From the NCBI GenBank assembly GCA_017477435.1, contig JAFUVV010000013.1, forward strand, positions 1 through 35,045: a stretch of 35,045 nucleotides of DNA, in the 5' to 3' direction. Under the pieces are notes generated by a model that had not been told where the DNA came from, searched no databases, and saw only the letters and a list, made by a program, of their open reading frames with translations. This document shows positions 1 to 8,244 of the stretch, piece by piece. Within the stretch, counting starts at the first letter, position 1; every line of letters starts with the position of its first letter. The translations under genes and the position numbers were made by a program. The stretch comes from Prevotella sp. Lineage in GTDB: Bacteria; Bacteroidota; Bacteroidia; Bacteroidales; Bacteroidaceae.

Positions 1-28
1 CTTCTTGCCTCTTGCCTCTTTTTTCTTC
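1..28. repeat. degenerate heptamer tandem repeat
   Basis: Four 7-bp units are visible: CTTCTTG, CCTCTTG, CCTCTTT, TTTCTTC. They are of the same kind as the period-7/8 tracts found after several stop codons in this window, so an upstream gene probably ends just outside the window edge. That last point is inference. Confidence 0.5.
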
Positions 29-59
29 CCGTTATGATGCATATATTCTTTTTTTTTCT

Positions 60-67
60 TAACTTTG
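60..67 (+). promoter_or_regulatory. Bacteroidetes -7 element for the DUF4199 operon
   Basis: TAACTTTG matches the Bacteroidetes -7 consensus TAnnTTTG exactly. It lies 43 bp before the DUF4199 start codon. A canonical TTTG at -33 is not seen at the expected distance, so the promoter call rests on the -7 element and position. An AGGAG at 96-100 could serve as a ribosome-binding site. Confidence 0.5.
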
Positions 68-110
68 CGCTGTCTAACGTTTTAATGCAAAAAATAGGAG
101 AAAAAAGAAA

Positions 111-629
111 TTGAAACCGATCAACCCTGTATCACTTATACAGCTGAAGGCCTTTGCCCGTCAGGACGGTGCTATCCTTGGCCTGTTTTGGACGGCAAGC
201 TTTGCGCTGATGATACTCTTTCCGGCCAATGCCCTCTCGCCCCTGATGGCCGTTGCCACGCCATTTCTGGTAGGATGGCGGTTGAAATCATTTCGCGACA
301 ATGCACTCGAGGGACACATATCCTTCCGGCGCGCGTTCGCATATACGGTATATACCTTTTTCTATGCGGCAATCATCTTCGCCTTCGTGCAGGTGATCTA
401 CTTCCAGTTCCTCGACCACGGCACGTTCTTTAACATGCTCCGCGCAGCCATTGCGCAAGGAGCCGACGTCTACCGACAGGCAGGTTTCGACGTCGACGGA
501 CTAAGTGCCTCGGTGGATACGTTCCAGCAGCTGGGAGCCATCAACGTGGCGTTCATGTTCATGATGCAGAACATTGTCATTGGATTCATCCTCGCACTGC
601 CCATCGCTGCGATAATGAAGAAGGCATAA
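111..629 (+). CDS. DUF4199 family membrane protein
   Basis: The 172-residue hydrophobic protein has about four membrane segments (near residues 20-40, 42-55, 75-100 and 145-170), as expected for DUF4199, a Bacteroidetes inner-membrane family without a defined activity. The start is TTG at 111; AGGAG lies 10 bp upstream and no ATG occurs before the first membrane segment. It is first in a tight + strand run and is followed by a GT2 glycosyltransferase, a pairing common in this phylum (from memory). A role in membrane-linked glycan transfer would be a guess from context. The gap to the next gene is filled by a heptamer repeat. Confidence 0.85.
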   Translation: MKPINPVSLIQLKAFARQDGAILGLFWTASFALMILFPANALSPLMAVATPFLVGWRLKSFRDNALEGHISFRRAFAYTVYTFFYAAIIFAFVQVIYFQFLDHGTFFNMLRAAIAQGADVYRQAGFDVDGLSASVDTFQQLGAINVAFMFMMQNIVIGFILALPIAAIMKKA

Positions 630-692
630 ACTGAAAACCCAAAACCGAAAGCCCAAAACTGAAAACTCAAAACTGAAAACTGAAAACAGAAT
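630..692 (+). repeat. 7-bp tandem repeat filling the DUF4199-GT2 gap
   Basis: Nine consecutive 7-bp units follow the stop codon (627-629) without a gap: ACTGAAA, ACCCAAA, ACCGAAA, GCCCAAA, ACTGAAA, ACTCAAA, ACTGAAA, ACTGAAA, ACAGAAT. The GT2 start codon follows at 695. A change in unit number would alter the spacing between the two genes but neither reading frame. Confidence 0.9.
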
Positions 693-694
693 AA

Positions 695-1693
695 ATGGAA
701 ACAGTAGTGAATATAAACAATGAGATATGGCCCGACATCAGCGTTGTCGTGCCCCTGTACAACGAAGAGGAATCTCTTCCCGAGCTATACGAGTGGATTG
801 AGCGAGTGATGAACTCGGAGGGCTTCACCTTCGAAGTGATTTTCATCAACGACGGCTCCACCGACCGCTCGTGGGATGTGATAGAAGAACTTGGCCGGCG
901 GTCGGACAAAGTGCGTGGCATCAAGTTCCGCCGCAACTACGGCAAGAGTCCCGCACTCTATTGCGGATTCAAAGAGGCCAAAGGCCGCGTCGTGATAACG
1001 ATGGACGCCGACCTGCAAGATTCGCCCGACGAGATTCCCGAACTCTATCGCATGATAACCGAGGAAGGCTACGACCTCGTGTCGGGATATAAGCAGAAAC
1101 GCTACGATCCACTCTCGAAGACCATACCTACCAAACTCTTCAATGCAACAGCAAGGAAGATAAGCGGCATCAAGAACCTTCACGACTTCAACTGCGGACT
1201 AAAAGCCTACCGTGCAGAAGTGGTGAAGAACATAGAGGTCTACGGCGAGATGCACCGTTACATCCCATACCTTGCCAAGAACGCCGGTTTCGACAAGATT
1301 GGCGAAAAGGTGGTGCACCATCAGGCACGAAAGTATGGCAAGTCGAAGTTCGGGCTCAATCGCTTCTTCAACGGCTATCTGGACCTTATAACGCTCTGGT
1401 TCCTCAGCAATTTCGGAAAGAAGCCCATGCACGTCTTTGGCTTCCTCGGCACCCTCGTGTTCCTCATCGGATTCATAGCAGCCATCGTCATTGGCGTCGA
1501 CAAGCTCTATTGCCTCGCCAGTGGCATACCGGCCCGACTCGTGACCGACTCGCCATATTTCTACATCTCGCTCACGATGATGATGATAGGCACGCAACTG
1601 TTCCTCGCCGGTTTCATCGGCGACCTGATCAGCCGTAGCTCGCAGAGCCGTAACGACTATCAGATAGCAAAGACGATAGGGATAAAGAGTTGA
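695..1693 (+). CDS. GT2 family glycosyltransferase, polyprenyl-phosphate type
   Basis: The protein is 332 residues long. The N-terminal GT-A domain shows VVPLYNEEESLPE (about 16-28), the FINDGSTDRSWD nucleotide-binding segment (about 51-62) and the DADLQD metal-binding motif (about 104-109). The C-terminal third has two membrane helices (about 246-268 and 287-312). This is the layout of DPM1/GtrB-like enzymes that move a sugar from a nucleotide donor to a polyprenyl phosphate on the inner face of the cytoplasmic membrane. Donor and acceptor cannot be read from sequence. It lies 65 bp after DUF4199 and 30 bp before the DUF6452 gene in one apparent operon. Confidence 0.92.
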   Translation: METVVNINNEIWPDISVVVPLYNEEESLPELYEWIERVMNSEGFTFEVIFINDGSTDRSWDVIEELGRRSDKVRGIKFRRNYGKSPALYCGFKEAKGRVVITMDADLQDSPDEIPELYRMITEEGYDLVSGYKQKRYDPLSKTIPTKLFNATARKISGIKNLHDFNCGLKAYRAEVVKNIEVYGEMHRYIPYLAKNAGFDKIGEKVVHHQARKYGKSKFGLNRFFNGYLDLITLWFLSNFGKKPMHVFGFLGTLVFLIGFIAAIVIGVDKLYCLASGIPARLVTDSPYFYISLTMMMIGTQLFLAGFIGDLISRSSQSRNDYQIAKTIGIKS

Positions 1694-1719
1694 GAAGTAA
1701 GTAGGTGAGTAGCGAGCAG
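1691..1719 (+). repeat. degenerate heptamer/octamer tract overlapping the GT2 stop codon
   Basis: Units TGAGAAG, TAAGTAG, GTGAGTAG and CGAGCAG can be aligned. The first begins with the TGA stop of the glycosyltransferase gene. The units are more diverged than those at 630-692, so the alignment is softer. Confidence 0.45.
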
Positions 1720-1723
1720 ATAT

Positions 1724-2209
1724 ATGAAAATACGTAAGATGGTATTCTTTCTTGTGGCGTCGGTGGCATTTGCTGCGTGCTCGTCTATCGACTGCCCGTT
1801 CAATGCGAAGGTGGAGATGAAGTATCGGCTTGTCGGCGATGTGACTACGCTCACCGACACCCTCAGCGTATATGCCCTGCTCTCGAGCGACCTCGACACC
1901 GTATATCTGAACCGAGCCGTCGACGTAGACAGCTTCTATCTGCCTGTGAGCTATGTGCGACCGGCCGACGTGTTGTTGTTCCGTTTCACAGATGCCGACG
2001 GCAATGTGACATTCGACACCGTCACTATCGAAAAAGAGAATATTCCACATTTCGAGGCCGTCGACTGTCATCCTGCGTATTTCCACAATATCACCGGTGC
2101 CTCGACGACTACCAACCGAATAGAATCAATCGAGATAGCAAACCCCAAAGTGACTTATGATGTGCAGAACCCAAACATATACCTCCGCCTTAAGGCTGCT
2201 GCTGATTAG
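1724..2209 (+). CDS. DUF6452 family lipoprotein
   Basis: The 161-residue protein begins with a lipoprotein signal (MKIRKMVFFLVASVAFAAC; lipobox AFAAC, Cys at residue 19). The remainder is a predicted beta-rich domain with paired cysteines (CSSIDCPF). I match it to DUF6452, a Bacteroidales family of unknown function usually next to DUF6048, as here. The last 53 bp overlap the start of the DUF6048 gene in another frame, suggesting coupled translation. It is expected in the periplasm or outer membrane. Confidence 0.8.
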   Translation: MKIRKMVFFLVASVAFAACSSIDCPFNAKVEMKYRLVGDVTTLTDTLSVYALLSSDLDTVYLNRAVDVDSFYLPVSYVRPADVLLFRFTDADGNVTFDTVTIEKENIPHFEAVDCHPAYFHNITGASTTTNRIESIEIANPKVTYDVQNPNIYLRLKAAAD

Positions 2210-2849
2210 CTTGCTGCTGCTGGTAGTCGGCCCGGCCTTTGCTCAGAAGCACATTGCGGAGGCTGCCAAGAAAGACAGCACCCGGCTGTTTCGTGGGATT
2301 GCCGTATCGGTAGATGCCGTGGGAGCAGCACAGATGCACTTGAGTTCCTACGGTCAATATGAGGGCGGGCTGCATGTCAATCTGAAAGACAAACTGTTTG
2401 TCGTGTTTGAAGGCGGACTTGGCAAGGCCGATGCCGACGATCCCAATTCAGAGATGCGATATAAGACGAGCGGGCCATACGGAAAGGTGGGCGTCGACTT
2501 CAATCTGACCAAGAACCGGCATGATATATATCGTATCATTGGAGGTATACGCTATGCCTTCACTTCTTTCAAATACGATGTCGAAGGCCCCGTTGTGACA
2601 GATCCGAAATGGAAGGACGAGAAGCAGTTTGCGCTCGAAGGGATAAAATGTTCGCAACACTGGATGGAGCTTGTCGCCGGTGTGGATGCAAAGATTGCCG
2701 GTCCGTTGCGGCTGGGGTGGACGGTGAGATACCGCCGCCGGCTCGTACACTCCGATGGCGACAACGGCGCACCGTGGTATGTCCCGGGGTATGGGCGGTC
2801 GGGTAACTCGCGGCTCGGAGGAACGTTCAATATCACATTCGAACTATGA
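2157..2849 (+). CDS. DUF6048 family protein
   Basis: The 230-residue protein has a Sec signal peptide ending near VVGPAFAQ (about residues 22-29). The mature part is rich in alternating aromatic and polar residues and ends in a beta-barrel-like strand (TFNITFEL), consistent with the DUF6048 envelope family. ATG at 2157 or 2160 is the only plausible start before the signal peptide, which forces a 53-bp overlap with the DUF6452 gene. The TGA stop shares bases with the next ATG (ATGA at 2846-2849). The function is unknown; pairing with DUF6452 suggests the two proteins work together in the envelope. Confidence 0.8.
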   Translation: MMCRTQTYTSALRLLLISLLLLVVGPAFAQKHIAEAAKKDSTRLFRGIAVSVDAVGAAQMHLSSYGQYEGGLHVNLKDKLFVVFEGGLGKADADDPNSEMRYKTSGPYGKVGVDFNLTKNRHDIYRIIGGIRYAFTSFKYDVEGPVVTDPKWKDEKQFALEGIKCSQHWMELVAGVDAKIAGPLRLGWTVRYRRRLVHSDGDNGAPWYVPGYGRSGNSRLGGTFNITFEL

Positions 2850-3859
2850 CGAAGAAAAAGCTTGTTTTCCAGATACTTTTCCTCCTGCTGCTCATTGTAG
2901 GCACGGTGCTGATAGTGAAGCAGAATGCCAGTTTACCCTATGTGAAGAACCAGGGGCGCGTGTTCGGCACATATTATCATGCCACATATCAGGCTGAACG
3001 CGACATGCAGCAACTCATCGAAGAAGAACTGAGAAAAGTTGACAGCGAATTCTCGATGTTCAACGATACCTCCACAGTTTCCCATATAAACTGCAACGAG
3101 GAGACGGCACTTTCAGAGATGTTTCTCGAAGTGTTCGGCTTGGCAGAGCGTATCAATAGCGAGACCTCCGGGGCATTCGATGTGACGGTAGCTCCGCTCG
3201 TTAATGCATGGGGGTTTGGGTTCAAGTCGTCGGAGTTTCCTTCAGATGAAGTTGTCGACAGTTTGCGCTCGTTCGTTGGGCAGCAGGGAGTGAAAGTTGC
3301 AAAGAAAGGCGCAAAGTCTGTTCTCACTAAGGCTGACAGCCGTACGATGCTCGACTTCAGTGCTGTGGCCAAAGGATATGGCTGCGATGTGGTGGCACGT
3401 ATGTTTCGCAGCCGCGGAGTGAAGAATTTTCTGATAGAGATTGGTGGCGAGATTGTTGCCAGCGGGGTGAATCCCGATAGGAAACAATGGTCGGTGGGGG
3501 TGAATAAGCCAGTGGAAGATATAGCTCAGAATATCAACGAGCTCGACACCGTTCTCACTATTACCGATTGCGCTATGGCCACGAGTGGCAACTACCGCAA
3601 TTTCTATGAGCGCGACGGAAAGAAATATGCCCATACGATAGATCCCCATACAGGTCGGCCCGTGAGTCATTCGCTCCTCTCTGCCACGGTCATTGCTCCG
3701 TCCTGTGCTGTTGCCGATGCCTATGCCACTGCTTTTATGGTGATGGGTGAGGAACGCGCACGGCAGTTGCTCGAGAAGCACCGCGAACTCCGTGCCTTGT
3801 TTATCTGTGCCGGCGACGACGGAGCCCATCGGATATGGCAGAACATTTCGCGCAAGTAG
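2846..3859 (+). CDS. apbE: ApbE family FAD:protein FMN transferase
   Basis: The 337-residue protein has an N-terminal membrane anchor (residues 6-24, no convincing lipobox) followed by an ApbE domain. Visible hallmarks are the SMFNDTSTVSHIN segment (about 70-82), DFSAVAKGYGCDVV (about 171-184), HTIDPHTGRPVSHS (about 268-281) and the ADAYATAFMVMG magnesium-site segment (about 295-306). ApbE enzymes transfer FMN from FAD to a threonine of extracytoplasmic flavoproteins such as Rnf or Nqr subunits, using Mg2+. No such partner lies in the window. Translation is probably coupled to the preceding gene through ATGA. Confidence 0.93.
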   Translation: MTKKKLVFQILFLLLLIVGTVLIVKQNASLPYVKNQGRVFGTYYHATYQAERDMQQLIEEELRKVDSEFSMFNDTSTVSHINCNEETALSEMFLEVFGLAERINSETSGAFDVTVAPLVNAWGFGFKSSEFPSDEVVDSLRSFVGQQGVKVAKKGAKSVLTKADSRTMLDFSAVAKGYGCDVVARMFRSRGVKNFLIEIGGEIVASGVNPDRKQWSVGVNKPVEDIAQNINELDTVLTITDCAMATSGNYRNFYERDGKKYAHTIDPHTGRPVSHSLLSATVIAPSCAVADAYATAFMVMGEERARQLLEKHRELRALFICAGDDGAHRIWQNISRK

Positions 3860-3929
3860 CCTGTAATAAAGGTTATTCCTGTGTTTTTCGTGCAGGCTCC
3901 GACGGATATTTACTTAAGAAAAGTAAAGG

Positions 3930-4616
3930 ATGGAAAACTCAAAGGAAATATTCAATCGCTTACTGTCGCTCCCGTTGTTCTCGGGGCTCAGCTACGACGA
4001 CGTCATCGAGATAGCGGGCTATGCCCGTCTCGACTTCCACGAGGTGACGGCAGGCGAGGCGATTGCCCGTGAGGGCGAGGCGAGCGATCATGTCATTTTC
4101 ATGATATCGGGAAAGGTGACTACTACTTCCTATTCCGACGACCGTGCCTATTCTCTTACCGAATATCTCGATTCGCCATTTGCATTCCAGCCAGAGACGT
4201 TGTTTGGCAAAAATCAGTACTTCGTCTGTACGCTCACGGCACTGACCACATGCAGCTATCTCGTTCTTTCCAAGCGCGATCTCGTTCGCATTTCTGAAGT
4301 GAACGAAGTCTTCCGGTTTAATCTTTTCAGCTTTCTGTCCACGAGCAGTCAGATGCTCTATCGCCGGCTATGGCGCGTTCCGCCGCGCACTCCAGCCGAG
4401 GCAATAGCTCGCTTCCTGCAACTGCACTGCTTGCGTCCGGCCGGGAGAAAAGACATTCATATTAAGCTCAGACGTTTTTCCGAGGAGACAGGAGTGAACT
4501 ATTATGCTCTTTCGAAGACCATTGCCCGCATGGAGGACGAGGGTCTGCTGAAGCATACACGAGGAGAGATAAGCATTCCTGCAATGGAACGACTTATAAA
4601 AGACACAAGAAACTGA
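3930..4616 (+). CDS. Crp/Fnr family transcriptional regulator
   Basis: The 228-residue protein has an N-terminal cyclic-nucleotide-binding-like beta-barrel (about 15-120: LPLFSGLSYDDV, AIAREGEASDHVIFMISGKV) and a C-terminal winged helix (about 150-225: TPAEAIARFL, EETGVNYYALSKTIARMEDEGLL). No Fnr-type cysteine cluster is present, and the usual cAMP-binding Arg-Ser is not evident, so the ligand is unknown. It sits 70 bp after apbE on the same strand and converges with the ribose-type operon across a shared terminator. Whether it controls that operon cannot be told from sequence. Confidence 0.9.
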   Translation: MENSKEIFNRLLSLPLFSGLSYDDVIEIAGYARLDFHEVTAGEAIAREGEASDHVIFMISGKVTTTSYSDDRAYSLTEYLDSPFAFQPETLFGKNQYFVCTLTALTTCSYLVLSKRDLVRISEVNEVFRFNLFSFLSTSSQMLYRRLWRVPPRTPAEAIARFLQLHCLRPAGRKDIHIKLRRFSEETGVNYYALSKTIARMEDEGLLKHTRGEISIPAMERLIKDTRN

Positions 4617-4677
4617 CAGTGTAGGGATAATCCCAAATCGGCCATTGGATTGAAAAAAAGCCGATTTGAGAAAAAAC

Positions 4678-4765
4678 AAGTAGCAAGAAGTGAGATTCTC
4701 GCCCATGATATAGACATAAACATTGTCTATACAGGACATCCTGCTCACCTCTTGCTACTTTTTTT
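4678..4765. terminator. nested bidirectional terminator-like hairpin
   Basis: A 17-bp stem pairs 4678-4694 (AAGTAGCAAGAAGTGAG) with 4744-4760 (one G-U pair). Inside it a second perfect stem pairs TATAGACA (4709-4716) with TGTCTATA (4724-4731). T residues follow on the + strand (to 4765) and an A run precedes on the left (4671-4676), so the - strand transcript also ends in U. It lies between the convergent Crp and sugar-transporter genes. Another 9-bp inverted repeat (4634-4642 with 4660-4668) lies just before it. Confidence 0.75.
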
Positions 4766-4783
4766 ATTGCCTTTTTCTTCTTG

Positions 4784-5782
4784 TTACTTTCCTGCAACTA
4801 CAATCATTGCAAGGCCGAGGATGAAGAATGCAAACATAATGGCAAGATACTGGTTTGTCTTCTTGTCGGCACCTTTAAATTCCTTCCATACGAACACTCC
4901 CCATAGAGCAGCAATCATCGGTGCTCCTTGTCCGAGGGCATAGGATATGGCTGCTCCTGCCTTGCCTGCTGCGATGTAGCTGAGAACAGTACCGAGTCCC
5001 CAGATGCAACCGCCGAGAATGCCAACGAGGTGGAGCTTGCAGCTGCCTTTAAAGTATGTGCTGTAGCTGACGGGCTCGCCCTCAACAGGGTGCTTCATGG
5101 CGATGGTGCCCCAGAGGAAGTTGCTCAGGAAGATGCCCAGACCGAAGATGAAGAATGCCGTATAGGGAGTTGCCATGCCGGCTGCGGGCTGCTCGAAGTT
5201 GTCGAGGTCCATGCCTTTGGCTACGAAATAGTAGAAGCACGACATCAGCACACCGGCGATGATTGCCAGCACGATGCCTTTCTTTCCGCTCGATGAATTC
5301 TTCTGCATGCGTCCCGAGGCGATGCCGTTCACTACGATGGCCACAACCACGAGTGCCACGCCAAGGAAGAGCAGTACGGGGTTGCCCTTTGCCTGAAGGA
5401 TGTAGGTCTGAATCACGCCCAGCACAAGAGCGAGTCCCACACCGACGGGGAATGCAACCGACATGCCTGCAAGCGATATGGAGGCACTGAGCAGGATGTT
5501 GGACAGATTGAAGATGATACCGCCGATGATGATCCACGCGAATGTGGAGCACGACACCTGCGACAGGTCTTCAACGAAACTGCGGCCCTGGCTGCCGATG
5601 CTGCCGAGCGTGAAGCCGATGAGCAGCGAGAACAATACGATGCCAATCACATAGTCCCAATAGAACAACTCGTAGCGCCAGCTCTTGCCGGCAAGTTTCT
5701 GGGTGTTACCCCACGAACCCCAGCACATCATTGTGACAACGCACAGAATGACGGCTAATAGATAACTGTTTACAATGAACAT
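4784..5782 (-). CDS. GRP-type sugar transporter, likely ribose uptake
   Basis: The 332-residue protein has about ten membrane segments and resembles the glucose/ribose porter (GRP) part of the drug/metabolite transporter superfamily; CWGSWGNTQKL near residues 20-30 and the repeated glycine-rich helices are typical. These are cytoplasmic-membrane sugar uptake proteins. As last gene of the operon, 19 bp after ribokinase, ribose or another pentose is the likely substrate. From memory, the Bacteroides ribose-utilization (rus) locus also combines a transporter, ribokinases and secreted glycohydrolases. A rhamnose-type specificity cannot be excluded. Confidence 0.85.
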   Translation of the reverse strand: MFIVNSYLLAVILCVVTMMCWGSWGNTQKLAGKSWRYELFYWDYVIGIVLFSLLIGFTLGSIGSQGRSFVEDLSQVSCSTFAWIIIGGIIFNLSNILLSASISLAGMSVAFPVGVGLALVLGVIQTYILQAKGNPVLLFLGVALVVVAIVVNGIASGRMQKNSSSGKKGIVLAIIAGVLMSCFYYFVAKGMDLDNFEQPAAGMATPYTAFFIFGLGIFLSNFLWGTIAMKHPVEGEPVSYSTYFKGSCKLHLVGILGGCIWGLGTVLSYIAAGKAGAAISYALGQGAPMIAALWGVFVWKEFKGADKKTNQYLAIMFAFFILGLAMIVVAGK

Positions 5783-5801
5783 AGTTTTTAAAATTTATTG
5801 A

Positions 5802-6719
5802 TTAATGTATGATTTCTTTCTCATAGGGAATACTCATCCACGCTCCTAATCGCGTGACGCTCAGCGATGCTGCCTTGTTTGCGAAACTGATGGCGCTGGT
5901 GAGTTCTGCACCCCGGCTCAGCGCTACGCATAGCGCTCCGCAGAAAGTGTCGCCCGCTGCAGTGGTGTCGACGACTTTCGTTTTATGAGTCGGGATGTTG
6001 ACGAGGCATCCTTTGAGTTCTGTATAGGCTCCGGCGGCTCCGGCGGTGATGATCACTTTCTCGATGCCGCGTTTCTTTATCTCGCGTATAGCTCTGATGG
6101 CAGCTTCTTCGCTGTCGACCTTCACTCCGCTCATGCCTGTTGCTTCGGTTTCGTTGGGTGTTATGATGTCGACGAGCTGCAGCAGTTGGTCGGGTAGCCC
6201 GTCTTTGGGGTAGGGGGCTGGGTTGAGAACGACCGTTGCGCCATGCTCTTTTGCTATCTGTGCTGCGCGGATGAGTGTGGGGATGGGTGTCTCGAGCTGC
6301 ATGAGCAGAATGGCTGCATCTTCAAAGAGTGGCTCTGCCTTGTCGATGTCGTCGGGCGAGAGCATTGCATTTGCACCGCTGGCAACGATGATGGAGTTTT
6401 CTCCGCTGTCTTCTACAGGGATGAGTGCTACTCCCGTCGATACTCCGTCTGTCAGGCAGACGTGCGACGTGTCGATGCCTTCTTCGGTGAGTAGCTGGAG
6501 CGATTTTGCGCCGAAGCCGTCGTTGCCCAGGCGTGCTATGAACGCAGTGTCGCCCCCGAGTCGGCACACGGCAACGGCCTGGTTTGCGCCCTTGCCGCCT
6601 TGGTTGGTGATGAAGTCGTGGCCGATGATGGTCTCACCGGGCAGGGGCAGGTGGTCGACGCGTATCACCATGTCGGTGTTGCAGCTGCCCACAACTATTA
6701 TTTTCTTTTTTCCTTCCAT
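5802..6719 (-). CDS. rbsK: ribokinase (PfkB family)
   Basis: The 305-residue protein, close to the usual ribokinase length, carries both PfkB signatures: the N-terminal GGKGANQAVAVCRLGG segment (about 41-56) and the C-terminal DTTAAGDTFCGAL (about 245-257) with the catalytic Asp and anion hole. NPAPYP and TPNETEA, typical of ribokinase rather than fructokinase, are present. It phosphorylates D-ribose with ATP in the cytoplasm. Its start is 1 bp from the end of the ADP-ribosylglycohydrolase gene, so the two are almost certainly co-transcribed. Confidence 0.93.
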   Translation of the reverse strand: MEGKKKIIVVGSCNTDMVIRVDHLPLPGETIIGHDFITNQGGKGANQAVAVCRLGGDTAFIARLGNDGFGAKSLQLLTEEGIDTSHVCLTDGVSTGVALIPVEDSGENSIIVASGANAMLSPDDIDKAEPLFEDAAILLMQLETPIPTLIRAAQIAKEHGATVVLNPAPYPKDGLPDQLLQLVDIITPNETEATGMSGVKVDSEEAAIRAIREIKKRGIEKVIITAGAAGAYTELKGCLVNIPTHKTKVVDTTAAGDTFCGALCVALSRGAELTSAISFANKAASLSVTRLGAWMSIPYEKEIIH

Positions 6720-6720
6720 A

Positions 6721-8226
6721 TTATTTCACTTTATCGTAGAAACTAATTTTTCCCATGTGGAAGCTGTTGTCCTTGTTTGGATTGAGCAGGCGGACCTGCA
6801 TTTTGTGGTGTCCGGGCTTCAGGTCGTACTTGCAGAATATCTCTGGCAGTCGCTTCCTGTACAGTTGTGGTGCTTTTACGCGTCCCACTACTTTGCCGTC
6901 GATGACGACTTCGATGTCGGCCACGTAGTCGGGCTTTTCTCCTCTGTACCAGCTTCCGATGACGAGCCCCACGCCGTCGAACTCAATCGGTTTTTCGTGG
7001 TTGAAGTCGATTCCATCGATGCTGCCGGCATATTTCAGTCCTTTAAATCCTTCCTCGAGTCTTACGGCTTTCGGGCGTTGCTTGTTGATAACGACTTTGT
7101 CGCCGTCGATCTTTCCGCCGTTGCGCTTTATTACTTGCAGGGCGTGGCGGTAGCTCATGTCGTAGGCCTTGTTGAGCGAGATCGAGGTATGGGCGAAATT
7201 CCGGTCTTCCACTTCGCGGCATTGTTTCATCCATACTTCCGGTATCTTGTCATATCCCATCACGGTGCCGAGTATGCCGCCTGCCGTGGCGGGGTTGCAG
7301 TCGGAGTCTTGTCCGCAACGTGTCGATATCTCGAGTGTCTTTGCAAAGTCGCCTTCGCCATAGAGGAGTCCCATCACTACGTAAGCACTGTTGAGCGAGG
7401 CGTCGATGTTGAGGATGTCGTTCACTCCGTTGGGGCATCCGATGTCTTCGCTCCATTTGTCTTGCACGAGTTGCCACGTCTTCTTCCAGTCGTGGGGATA
7501 CATTTTATGCCAGGCAATGACGTCGCTGATGCACTTGTAGAACGTGCTTCGCTTTGGTATTGTCTTCAGTGCTTCCGACACAATCTCTTCAATATTGTCG
7601 GTGGTGAACGCGATGGAATACATTGCACCGACGAACACTCCTCCGTACCATCCGTTGCCGTAGTTCATGATGTGTCCGATGCGGTCGGAGAACCTTGACG
7701 CCTGGTTTGGCATTGCCGGCGACATGAGTCCGGCGAAGTCGGCTTCTATCTGATAGTCGATGCAGTCGGCATGGGGGTTGTAGCGCCAGTCGCCCGAGAG
7801 TGGGGGCATGATTCCGTTGAGAATGTTGACGCGTGCAGCCTGGTTGGCGTGCCACAGATGGTAGCCGGCGTTAGCGAAAGCCATTGCAAACGAGTCGACA
7901 GGAGCGTCGAGCCCGAGGCGTTCGAACACGTCGACGAACGTCAGGTCCATGTAGATGTCGTCGTAGAGTCCGGCATTTCTCTCGTAGTACGACGCCATGC
8001 GTCCGTCGGGCCATTCGATATTGATGCTGTCGGGAATCATCCGGCTCTGGTAAACGAACTCGGTTGGTCCGCCGTATGTGCAGCCTATTGTCTGCGCTGC
8101 CCAGCCTCCTTTGATTTTGTTGAGCAGTTCGCTCTTGCTGATGACGAATTTTTCCTTTGCTTGCGTGTGCTGCATTCCGAGCGTGAGGAATGCGGCGATT
8201 GTCAGGGCGGTGAGTAGTCTTTTCAT
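6721..8226 (-). CDS. secreted ADP-ribosylglycohydrolase-like protein
   Basis: The 501-residue protein begins with a Sec signal peptide (cleavage near MQHTQAKE, about residue 23). The ARH fold is indicated by DDIYMD at about 89-94, the helical core, and GQDSDCNPATAGG at about 305-317, matching the metal-binding G-x-D-x-D motif of ADP-ribosylhydrolases. An added C-terminal beta domain (about 395-501) ends in SFHMGKISFYDKVK. The family cleaves N- or O-glycosidic bonds to ribose and uses Mg2+. Export and linkage to ribokinase and a sugar transporter argue for release of ribose from ribosyl compounds outside the cytoplasm rather than reversal of protein modification. The true substrate is unknown. 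Confidence 0.85.
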   Translation of the reverse strand: MKRLLTALTIAAFLTLGMQHTQAKEKFVISKSELLNKIKGGWAAQTIGCTYGGPTEFVYQSRMIPDSINIEWPDGRMASYYERNAGLYDDIYMDLTFVDVFERLGLDAPVDSFAMAFANAGYHLWHANQAARVNILNGIMPPLSGDWRYNPHADCIDYQIEADFAGLMSPAMPNQASRFSDRIGHIMNYGNGWYGGVFVGAMYSIAFTTDNIEEIVSEALKTIPKRSTFYKCISDVIAWHKMYPHDWKKTWQLVQDKWSEDIGCPNGVNDILNIDASLNSAYVVMGLLYGEGDFAKTLEISTRCGQDSDCNPATAGGILGTVMGYDKIPEVWMKQCREVEDRNFAHTSISLNKAYDMSYRHALQVIKRNGGKIDGDKVVINKQRPKAVRLEEGFKGLKYAGSIDGIDFNHEKPIEFDGVGLVIGSWYRGEKPDYVADIEVVIDGKVVGRVKAPQLYRKRLPEIFCKYDLKPGHHKMQVRLLNPNKDNSFHMGKISFYDKVK

Positions 8227-8244
8227 GTCTTGCTTATGTTATAA

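Noticed and set aside
6223-7698. 491-codon open frame antisense to rbsK and the ADP-ribosylglycohydrolase gene
   Set aside because: Low-complexity antisense shadow; both genes underneath carry clear motifs.
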